From Omphiscola glabra (lineage: Eukaryota; Mollusca; Gastropoda; Lymnaeidae): a stretch of 64,000 nt of DNA. A program made the position numbers and the translations under genes. Shown here one piece after another: positions 45,701 to 57,700 of this stretch (position 1 is its first letter; each line of letters starts with the position of its first letter). The notes beneath the pieces are model-generated. The model was not told where the DNA came from and did no database searches. It worked only from the letters and a program-made list of their open reading frames with translations. The stretch covers positions 10,005,012 to 10,069,011 of the forward strand of contig OZ024809.1 of assembly GCA_964017045.1 (NCBI GenBank), in the 5' to 3' direction.

Positions 45701-48700
45701 TGGACAATGACATTCAAGGGATGGAGGAGGTCAGAGGTCATCTGCACAGCATACTACATGCTGATATCTCTAGTACGTCGCTAGCAGGTAGGCTGGTGCC
45801 GGCACAATATGTTAGAGTTTATTAAAGCCTCAGTTTGAACCACTGGTTACCACCGTTTTAAGAAAACTGTCCTGGGTAAGTATTCTCTAACAAGTTTCTT
45901 TTTAAAGAAAGAAAAAAGCAACAAAAACAAATAACACTGTTCATGTTTTTAAAAAAAAACCTCATAACTCGTCCAATACCTGACCTCACCAGATCACACC
46001 AGCTTTGATCACTCAGACGCATCTTCTGAAGTACAAAGTTCTGATCAGGGCATTAAGCGCCAGCTTCACTTTGATACAGATCTCAGCTCCTTTATTGGGT
46101 AAGCTACTGTGGACATAATTAATCTAGACTAATTAGTCTAAGTGTTCATAAGTAGGGATGTTAACCCAGGGGTTTGTGGTTATGGTTTTGAGAAAACTGA
46201 GTGGCGGGCCTACTTCTTATCAAACGTTATGGTCTTTGTTGATGTCTTATTAAATATGCAGTCGTCCTTCTGCTCCTCGACTTTCGCGGCTTCACTGTAT
46301 CAGGTTTTTTTCCCCATATATATTCATCAACACTTTTATGGAGATGGTGAAAATGATAAAGCGCGTTCTCGGTTGTCTGAGTCAATTATACTCCCCTGTA
46401 TTGCAATTAAAATTACTGTCCGTCTGGACTGTCTGCCTATGTATTCGAACACCCCCCGCAAATCCTTCAACGCCAGGTGCAGCCGCTCGACCACTCCTCA
46501 TGTGTGGGCAAAAACATTTTAAAATAAATCTTCATCACTTCATCATGGAACAAGTATCACTATGTTCATAGGTATGTGGTTGTGTAAGAACTGTGTGTGT
46601 GTGTTTAATTAAATATACAATAATAATAATAAGATATTTTTAACGTCTAATATGTCTTATGATCTCTTTTTTTTTCTAATATCTTGGGTAATACCAGTCT
46701 AATGGTGACTAAAGGGTTCTTATTTCATGTCCAGAAGGTGTTTTAACGTTAAAAGACGTATTTAGAGGGTCTTGAACAGATCTTCTATGCTCGTAACTTC
46801 GAAAATATTTGATTTATAAATAAAGAATCCTACGTTGCGGAAATTCACGTATCGCAGTAGCGTCTGGAACTAATAAACGAGAAACAAGTGTATTTCTATG
46901 ATGGCCAAGAAAACTGATTATTGTTTAAAATTTCATTTTTCCAACGGATGATCATGTAAGCCCCAAAAATAACAATATTAATTAGCATTTGTGGTCGCAA
47001 GAATAAAAATATTTGAAAACCTCTGTGGTTGGTTGTTATGACCACGATAAAAATATTTGAAAACCTCTGTGGTTGGTTGTTGTGACCAAGATAAAAATAT
47101 TTGAAAACCTCTGTGGTTGGTTGTTGTGACCAAGATAAAAATATTTGAAAACCTCTGTGGTTGCTTGTTGTGACCAAGATAAAAATATTTGAAAACCTCT
47201 GTGGTTGCTTGTTGTTTTTTTCTTCTATCTATAACATAGATTACATATAATGATATTACCGTAATAACATATTCATACTTTTTTGTAGAACAGCTGCATC
47301 TAATCTCTGTCTGTATTCATGAACCATTTACCTGACATTGACAGTAACAACGCTCAAGATGACATGTCAGACATCCTGGAAAACTTTCCCACATTTTCGT
47401 CTAAGATGTTCCTTGACATGCCAGGAGTTTCCAACAGGAGCGAGACAACCATACAAGGGGAAAATCAGTACTTGAGGGACAGTTTGGAAAAGGAGAGATA
47501 CAGGAGAAAGGTCTGTATTGGCATTGGAGTTAAGTGGCAAGAACACTTGGTGGTCATGTGCATTCTTTTATCATTTCATCCCACAATCACTGAAGTTCTC
47601 CTTCATCTTAGTTTCTTTCTTAACATGATGTGCTGGTGGCCATCCAGCACCGTGATCCATCTTGAGGATGATGTGCCGGTGGTCATCCAGCACTGTGATC
47701 CATCTTGAGGACGATGTGCTGTTGGTCATCCAGCACTGTGATTCATCATGAGGATGAAGGTGCCTTCACTGTTCTGATGTGCTGGTGGTCATTCCAGATC
47801 CTATTGGCTAGCTTTAATTTGATTTATTTTCTTCATGCTGGCATCCGTCCGTCACAAGGTGACGATGGTGTGGAATTCGCTGGATGAAATCCAGACAGGG
47901 CCTGGTATTATTCTTCTAGGATTATAAGCTGGTTCCCAACAGCAAATCGCCTCTCTCCACGCCACTGGATAACCCAAGGGAACATCATGTTGCACCTGTG
48001 GCGTTGCAGGAGATGTCGGAATGTTTCATTGTACCAATGTTATCCGCCTTTGGGACTCTATCTCTGGGTATGAATTCAGAGTTCCCTTCTCTTAGATGAG
48101 TTGCCATCCAAGGTTAACGAGTCCCATCCACCCGGGGTGAGGGTGATGTTTTTGCTTTGACTGTGCTTTGGTGGGGATTGAACTCCAGACCATCAACTTG
48201 AGATTTGCTCAGTTAAGACCACTCGGCCACCCATGAACCAGTTAATTATAACTGACTTCGGTTACATTATAAGAGACTAAAACAAAGAAACCTACGGATT
48301 TACTTATCCACAATTATAATGTTTTTATTTTTAAAAAAAAAGACCAAATCATAAGTAATAGCTAAATAGATACTGCTGCAGTGAAACCTGCATGGCAATA
48401 TTTCAGGCCACCTGTCAATCTCAGAAGTAATGTAATGAACAACAGGGAACAACAGTACAGCTATTTGTACAGCTATTTACACTCTGCTACTTATTATATT
48501 TCAGCACTGCGAGGAGCACATCCAGAAGTTGAATGCTAAGGTGATTGTCATTATAGAAAATAAAATTTTTGTTTGCATCTTAACAGATTGAACTTAAATA
48601 CAATCATTGTGACGTGTCTTAAATACAACCATTGTGTCATGTCTTAAATACAATCATTGTGTCATGTCTTAAATACAATCATTGTGACGTGTCTTAAATA

Positions 48701-51700
48701 CAACCATTGTGTCATGTCTTAAATACATCCTTTCTGACGTGCCTTAAATACAACCATTGTGTCATGTCTTAAATACAATCATTGTGACGTGTCTTAAATA
48801 CAACCATTGTGATGAGCCTTAAATACAACCATTGTGTCATGTTATAAATACAACCATTGTGTCATGTCTTAAATACAACCATTGTGACATGTCTTAAATA
48901 CAACCATTGTGTCATGTCTTAAATACAACCATTGTGTCATGTCTTAAATACAACCATTGTGACATGTCTTAAATACAACCATTGTGTCATGTCTTAAATA
49001 CAACCATTGTGACGTGTCTTAAATACAACCATTGTGATGAGCCTTAAATACAACCATTGTGTCATGTTATAAATACAACCATTGTGTCATGTCTTAAATA
49101 CAACCATTGTGACATGTCTTAAATACAACCATTGTGTCATGTCTTAAATACAACCATTGTGTCATGTCTTAAATACAACCATTGTGACATGTCTTAAATA
49201 CAACCATTGTGTCATGTCTTAAATACAACCATTGTGACGTGTCTTAAATACAACCATTGTGATGAGCCTTAAATACAACCATTGTGTCATGTTATAAATA
49301 CAACCATTGTGTCATGTCTTAAATACAACCATTGTGTCATGTCTTAAATACAACCATTGTGTCATGTCTTAAATACAACCATTGTGTCATGTTATAAATA
49401 CAACCATTGTGTCATGTTATAAATACAACCATTGTGACATGTCTTAAATACAACCATTGTGACATGTCTTAAATACAACCATTGTGTCATGTCTTAAATA
49501 CAACCATTGTGACGTGTCTTAAATACAACCATTGTGATGAGCCTTAAATACAACCATTGTGTCATGTTATAAATACAACCATTGTGTCATGTCTTAAATA
49601 CAACCATTGTGTCATGTCTTAAATACAACCATTGTGTCATGTCTTAAATACAACCATTGTGACATGTCTTAAATACAACCATTGTGTCATGTTATAAATA
49701 CAACCATTGTGTCATGTCTTAAATACAACCATTGTGTCATATCTTAAATACAACCATTGTGTCATGTTATAAATACAACCATTGTGTCATGTCTTAAATA
49801 CAACCATTGTGACGTGTCTTAAATACAACCATTGTGTCATATCTTAAATACAACCATTGTGTCATATCTTAAATACAACCATTGTGTCATGTTATAAATA
49901 CAACCATTGTGTCATATCTTAAATACAACCATTGTGTCATGTTATAAATACAACCATTGTGTCATATCTTAAATACAACCATTGTGTCATGTTATAAATA
50001 CAACCATTGTGTCATGTCTTAAATACAACCATTGTGACGTGTCTTAAATACAACCATTGTGATGAGCCTTAAATACAACCATTGTGTCATGTTATAAATA
50101 CAACCATTGTGTCATGTCTTAAATACAACCATTGTGACATGTCTTAAATACAACCATTGTGTCATGTTATAAATACAACCATTGTGTCATGTCTTAAATA
50201 CAACCATTGTGTCATATCTTAAATACAACCATTGTGTCATGTTATAAATACAACCATTGTGTCATGTCTTAAATACAACCATTGTGACGTGTCTTAAATA
50301 CAACCATTGTGTCATATCTTAAATACAACCATTGTGTCATGTTATAAATACAACCATTGTGTCATGTCTTAAATACAACCATTGTGACGTGTCTTAAATA
50401 CAACCATTGTGTCATATCTTAAATACAACCATTGTGTCATATCTTAAATACAACCATTGTGTCATGTTATAAATACAACCATTGTGTCATATCTTAAATA
50501 CAACCATTGTGTCATGTTATAAATACAACCATTGTGTCATATCTTAAATACAACCATTGTGTCATGTTATAAATACAACCATTGTGTCATGTCTTAAATA
50601 CAACCATTGTGACATGTCTTAAATACAATCATTGTGTCATGTCTTAAATACAACCATTGTGACATGTCTTAAATACAACCATTGTGTCATGTCTTAAATA
50701 CAACCATTGTGACGTGTCTTAAATACAACCATTGTGATGAGCCTTAAATACAACCATTGTGTCATGTTATAAATACAACCATTGTGTCATGTCTTAAATA
50801 CAACCATTGTGTCATGTCTTAAATACAACCATTGTGTCATGTCTTAAATACAACCATTGTGACATGTCTTAAATACAACCATTGTGTCATGTTATAAATA
50901 CAACCATTGTGTCATGTCTTAAATACAACCATTGTGACATGTCTTAAATACAACCATTGTGTCATGTTATAAATACAACCATTGTGTCATGTCTTAAATA
51001 CAACCATTGTGTCATATCTTAAATACAACCATTGTGTCATGTTATAAATACAACCATTGTGTCATGTCTTAAATACAACCATTGTGACGTGTCTTAAATA
51101 CAACCATTGTGTCATATCTTAAATACAACCATTGTGTCATATCTTAAATACAACCATTGTGTCATGTTATAAATACAACCATTGTGTCATGTCTTAAATA
51201 CAACCATTGTGACGTGTCTTAAATACAACCATTGTGTCATATCTTAAATACAACCATTGTGTCATATCTTAAATACAACCATTGTGTCATGTTATAAATA
51301 CAACCATTGTGTCATATCTTAAATACAACCATTGTGTCATGTTATAAATACAACCATTGTGTCATATCTTAAATACAACCATTGTGTCATGTTATAAATA
51401 CAACCATTGTGTCATGTTATAAATACAACCATTGTGTCATGTTATAAATACAACCATTGTGTCATATCTTAAATACAACCATTGTGTCATATCTTAAATA
51501 CAACCATTGTGTCATGTTATAAATACAACCATTGTGACATGTCTTAAATACAACCATTGTGTCATGTTATAAATACAACCATTGTGTCATGTCTTAAATA
51601 CAACCATTGTGACATGTCTTAAATACAACCATTGTGTCATGTTATAAATACAACCATTGTGTCATGTCTTATGCACAACCATTGTGTCATGTCTTAAATA

Positions 51701-54700
51701 CAACCATTGCATGGTGTAAAAACTTCAACTCATTAACATTTTCTATTTAAGCTCTTAGAAGTACAGCAACAGCTGGCGGTTGCCGTGTCGACAGACAAGA
51801 GAAAAGACTTGATGATAGAACAGTTGGACAAGGTCAGTACAATCATACATCTGCCACTCTACCATCAGATACATCTGCCACTCTACCGTCAGATACATCT
51901 GCCACTCTACTGTACAATACATCTGCCACTCTATACATCTGTCACTTTACAATCCGATACATCTGCCACTATACCGTCCAATACAACTGCTACTCTACTG
52001 TCCGATACATCTGCCACTCTACCGTCAGATACATCTGCCACTCTACCATCAAATACATCTGCCACTCTGTCAGATTTATTTAGATTTTAATTTCTGAATT
52101 TTTTTACATTTTGAAATTCTTACTTTTTTTTTTATCCAAATGTCCAGCAACTGGCTAAAGTGGTAGAAGGGTGGAAGAGACGAGAAGCAGAGAAAGATGA
52201 GTTCCTCAGGGCTGTTACCAAAGAGAAGGAATTGATTGAGGACAGCTTACAGACTCAGCAAAATGTAAGTTGTTGACTGGAAAGTGTTTTTGCACACACA
52301 TTACACAGACTCGGCAAAATGTAAGTTGTTGACCAGACAGTGTTTTTGCACAGACATGACATCAACTGATTGGCATGGCTGATCAGTGACACTTCATCTG
52401 TGGGTGGGTGTAAGTCTGTGAAATAAAAAAAACAAAGAACTCGGGTGGAAACTTTTAAACCCACCTTTTAGCCACATCGTAAAATCCTAAAGTTAACGAG
52501 CCTTGTGTTTGATGTACATTTGCACAGATGATCAACAACTTTGAGAGAGAACTGGCACAAACTGTGGACCAGCTCAGGGCCGAGAAGGAAAGCTCATCAC
52601 AGACTATCAGCAGCTTGAGAGATGAGGTGATAAATAGTTGTGGCAGTGTAGCTATAATGAAATAATTTACCCAAGCCCCCTTTCTTTGCATCTTGAGCAA
52701 GTGTGAAATCGATCTAGAATCAGTTTGTTGTAACATTGTGAGGGATGAAATCAATCTAGAATCAGTTGGTTGTAACATTGTGTGGGCTGAAATCAATCTA
52801 GAATCAGTTGGTTGTAACATTGTGAGGGGTGTTTTAAGTACTGTGATGGTGCAGTTACTGTGGTAGATGTGTTTACTGTGGTAGATGTGTTTACTGTGGT
52901 AGATGTTGTGCTTACTGTGAGAGACTTCCTCTGCGGTGTGTGATTTTTGCAACGGCCATGAGATAACCCAGACCGTTATTTTCAGTTGTATGAGGCTCAG
53001 AGAGAACGAGAGCACGCTCAGGACGTACTGGAAGCTGACAGAGAAAAGTTTGCAGTGATGACTGCTGAGTGGAATGACCTGACAGACTCCAGGGACCAGG
53101 CTGAGAAGAGGGCTCAAGAGGCCCAGGAGAGGCTTTGCAAAGTTTGTAGGATTTTACAATGGAAACATTTGAAATAATATTTCAATTATTTCCCTTGCTT
53201 TTTAAGTCACTCGTGTAGCATGCCAGCAGCCTCCTAGAAATAAGTAAATCTGGTAATGGGATAATTATTTCCTTGGCATTTTCTTTATCTCACTAATGGA
53301 TATTTCATGTTTCTTTCCTTGGCATTTTCTTTATCTCACTAATGGATATGTCATGTGTCTTACCTTGGCAGGAACAAGAGAAATGGTTGACAAAAGAACA
53401 AGAACTATTGGCTAAAATCACTGAAGTCAAAGAAGCCAATCAGAAAGTCATTAACATGGAGAGGGTAAATCTGGACATATAAATTCAACTGACATGAAAT
53501 GACAGTCTAATATTTCCTATAAACAAATCGTTTCTTTGTTAAGCTAACAGTCAAGGTTACATTAGGGCTGGGTCAAGGTTACATTAGGGCTGGGTCAAGG
53601 TTACATTAGGGCTGGAGATGTGCTTTTGGTTTGTCTTGTGTCATTCTCCTCTCTTGTGTTGTCAGGTGAAGCTGGAGGAGCACAAGAGGAAGAGGGAAGA
53701 AGTCACCAGTCAGTGTGAGGAGCTGAAGGCAGAGTTGAAGAAAGCTATTCTGGACATGGAGCAGTTGGCCAGGGAAAAGGTCAGTGTGCATGCACACCTT
53801 GTGTAGGGTAGCTGGGTGCAGACCTAACATCGGCAGCTGGTTAGAGAACCAACATTATTGATAAATGGTTATCTCATATATAATAAGTGATATTTTCTCA
53901 ACACTGAATTCCATTTCAATCATGTGTATTGAGAAACAGACAATTTCATATATAAGATAGTTTCTATTATTTGATATTCAGAGACAGACAATTTCATATA
54001 TAAGATAGTTTCTATTATTTGATATTCAGAGACAGACAATTTCATATATAAGATAGTTTCTATTATTTGATATTCAGAGACAGACAATTTCATATATAAG
54101 ATAGTTTCTATTATTTGATATTCAGAGACAGACAATTTCATATATAAGATAGTTTCTATTATTTGATATTCAGAGACAGAAAATTTCATATATAAGATAG
54201 TTTCTATTATTTGATATTCAGAGACAGACAATTTCATATATAAGATAGTTTCTATTATTTGATATTCAGAGACAGACAATTTCATATATAAGATAGTTTC
54301 TATTATTTGATAGCGATGTACAACTGTTTATTCCAGGAGAGCCAAAAGGTGGAAATGGCCATAATAGAAGCCAAGTTTGAAAGTGCCCAGCGCAAGTTGG
54401 AAGCAGACCTTCATTCTCAGATGGAAAAAGAGGTAGCACAAATTGGATGATTGGCGTCTGTAATGATACAGGAGCACAAGAGCACTTTGCCCATGTGATT
54501 GGCATCTGTAATGATCAGATGATCACTTTACCCATGTTCCTGAGTTCATCATCAAGTGCTAACTAAGCACTATGTTATTTTTATCTAGTTATTGTTTGTG
54601 CTTTAATTAATGCAGGTATTTCTGATCAAGGAATGTTTTTTTCATCGAACAGATTGCTGACCAAGCTGCAGAATTCCATGCACGGATCGAGACGGCCCTG

Positions 54701-57700
54701 GAAGAAGCTTCAAACCGTCATCGTAAACAAGTTAGCGAGCTGAACGCCAGACACCAGCGTGAAATGGAAAGACTCACATCTGCCATGAACGAGGACCGCT
54801 TGAAGCGCGAGGAGGACTGCCGCAGGCAGCTGTCTGAGCTGGAAGAAAAGTAAGAAATAAAAGTTTCTAGATGCAAAGAGAAAAAATAATTATTGATTCA
54901 AAAGTTTTGTTTTATCTGCACCGGCGGCTGTCCCCCACCCTTCTGATGTAGTCAAAATGTTCAAAATGTTGAGAGACCCTGGAAAAAATAAGGCAGCGGA
55001 TAAAATTAAAAAGGAAAAAACTGATCTCACTGTAAGAGGAGAAACACGCTGTAAAAACAATGGCTGTGTGTCATTTGAAGTTTATAATTTTAAAAAATGG
55101 GCCTTACGACTTCTTCAGACCTGTTTACTCTTACGATTTTGGCGTACAATGTACGATTTTGAGGTGTGTACATTATGTATACTGCCTGTTTATTTTTCCT
55201 ATTTAGATTGAACGATTTTGTGATGATATTGTACGATTTTAAGAGTTTGAGGGTAAACAGGTCTGCTTCTTTAAATAAAAGTGTCAGTGATTGCATTTGC
55301 TTTTCAAACTGCCATCATAATGTTGTTAGTAACCAATAATAGTGATTATTTATGTGGACTCGATCAAATTGGTTGATTTCCTGTAGAGCGCCTCAGCTAT
55401 GAATACTGGAGCATGTATGTAGTAGTTAACAGAACAGCTTTCAAATTTGTCTGAGGGAAGAGCTGCAGATGTACACTCACTACCTGATGCTAATAAATTT
55501 CTGTTTTCTTGTCAAGACTTGAGGAGGTGAGGACAGAGAACCACAGCCTTAGACAGTCAAAGATCAAGCTGGAGTCACAGCGGTGAGTTAACAGAGTTTG
55601 GTGTTAAAATGGTCTATTGGTCTCTGGAGTCACAGCGGTGAGTTAACAGAGTTTGGTGTTAAAATGGTCTATTGGTCTCTGGAGTCACAGCGGTGAGTTA
55701 ACAGAGTTTGGTGTTAAAATGGTCTATTGGTCTCTGGACTCAGAGTGGCGAGTTAACTGATCTTATAATTATTACTGTCTATTTGCCTCTGGACAGCCTC
55801 ACAGTTTAGAGTTATAATAGCCTATTGGTCTCTGGAATCACAGTGGTGAATTTACGGATCTTAGAGAATATAGTCAATTGTTCTAACAATCTTTGTGTCG
55901 AATAGCCAGTAAATGGATGGTTTATTTAAGGATAGTCTACTGGTCTAATCATGAGATCACTATTATAAATTGTCTCTTTCATAGGATGGAGATTCTAGCC
56001 AAATTACAATTCATGATGCAGAGCCAGTGGAATGAGGCAGTCACTTTGTTAGTGAGTACCCCACAAAAGAAGGTCAGTAGTTCTCAAATCTTTTTTTTTT
56101 TTACACAATAGTTCAATTGAAGGCTCTGGATTTTATATAGTCAGTAGTTCTTAAATCTTTTTTTGTTTTCACAGAATAGTTCAGTTAAAAGCCCTGTATT
56201 TTCTACAGTGCATTCTCTTATTTACAAAAATTCTTTCCACCTTTCACAGAGAAATTTTGTTTATTGATTGCTGTTGGCCAGGTTTTATCTATCATTAAAT
56301 TTCTAACCTGGTGGCAAAATGTTTCAATTCATTTTGTAGACAATCTTATTTTCTTGTGTCCATGTAGAGCTTAAATGGTTCTTTCCTGTCAAGCCAGAGT
56401 GGTGGCCAGTTGGCATCTGCCATGGCCGTGACAGATGGTAACACGTCAGTTACCAGTCTGAACCTAGTCACATCCGGACCAGCAGCTTTGACTGGCCAGG
56501 GCATAGAAGGTCACTGTCGGGAGGCCACGTGCTCTCCCAGGACTCAAACTCTGGCTGACACTGTGGCCACAGCGACTGGGGGGCTGGCTGGCAGAGAGGG
56601 AGGAGAAATGAACAGGATGGACAGAGTGGAGGAATATTTACAGAGGTCAGTTAACTATTGTCTCGACACTTTTTCTTTACTGTGTGGGAGCGTTTGAATG
56701 ACACTAAGACATATGTATGAACATGACAAGCCCTAGGCTTTGAGAAAACTGGCCAAATAAATAAATGAAAAATTACATGCACTATGCTTTCAACCTTCTG
56801 GCCAAAGAAAGGAATGAACATTACTTCATCGGGCTTTCACTTGGCCAACTGACTACATTCTCATTTATCTATTTTGTTCATTACGTCACGATTTAGCCCA
56901 TCAGGATTTAGCCAAGGATGGGAAAAAAATCCGTCCAATGGGAATATTCTCTTTGATTTTTAGGTTAACCCACAATATGGAGATCCCGATGACTAGAAAT
57001 GATCTTCAAGTGTCCGACCTCAGCCGTGAGCACAGCAGCCTCTCATCCACTGCAGCCTTCAGCAGACTGACACCGGCCAACCCCGGAGCAGACCACTATC
57101 AGCAAGGAACGGCTCTGTCGGATGTCAGCGCCTCTCATCAAAGGGGTTTTGACTTTCAAAACAAGGTAACTCTTTTCCTGTAAAATAATAATTTTTTTAA
57201 AGTAAATACATTTCCTAACATAAATTCAAAAATTATTTTGTTTGTCCAACAAAAACCTAACAAATATATCTCCCACTCACTGTCATCATCTAACTTGTGA
57301 AATAATCAAATCCAAACTTGTGGATCAATATTTGATCTTCCCTCGTCTCTGTAGCCCTCCAACAACTTGAACCAGTCACAGCTGCCTCGTGTGCATGGCT
57401 ATGTGACAGGCCAGGGTGGGAAAACCCTGATCACAATGGGAGGTCACATGGGCGGTGGTCACTTGATGAGCGGGCAGAGGGCGACGTCCATGCAAGAACT
57501 TAGTTACCAGGCATTGGCAATGCGTTCACCTCAGCAGTCATCTTCTCGAATAAACACAGGTACTTGTTTTTTTGTTTTCACACCTGCAAACATTTCATGA
57601 TCGAGCTGTGGAATCTTTTTGCCCAATGTGTTAAAACTTTGTACGATCGTTTTGTGTTGACAGATTTAAGCAGCCAGTCCTCTAGAACGTCAGTTGACCA

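Noticed and set aside
47289..47344. Exon 4 of centrobin starting at the earlier acceptor (ttttgtag at 47281-47288)
   Set aside because: From that acceptor the incoming phase meets a TGA. The acceptor at 47343-47344 keeps the frame open and continues SSFIG into NNAQDD.
48593..51710. CRISPR-like array of regularly spaced repeats
   Set aside because: The units abut without unique spacers and lie in an intron of an animal gene; it is a minisatellite.
53920..54285. 121-codon minus-strand frame with repeated MKLSVSEYQIIETILY
   Set aside because: It exists only because the 48-bp intronic minisatellite has a period divisible by three.
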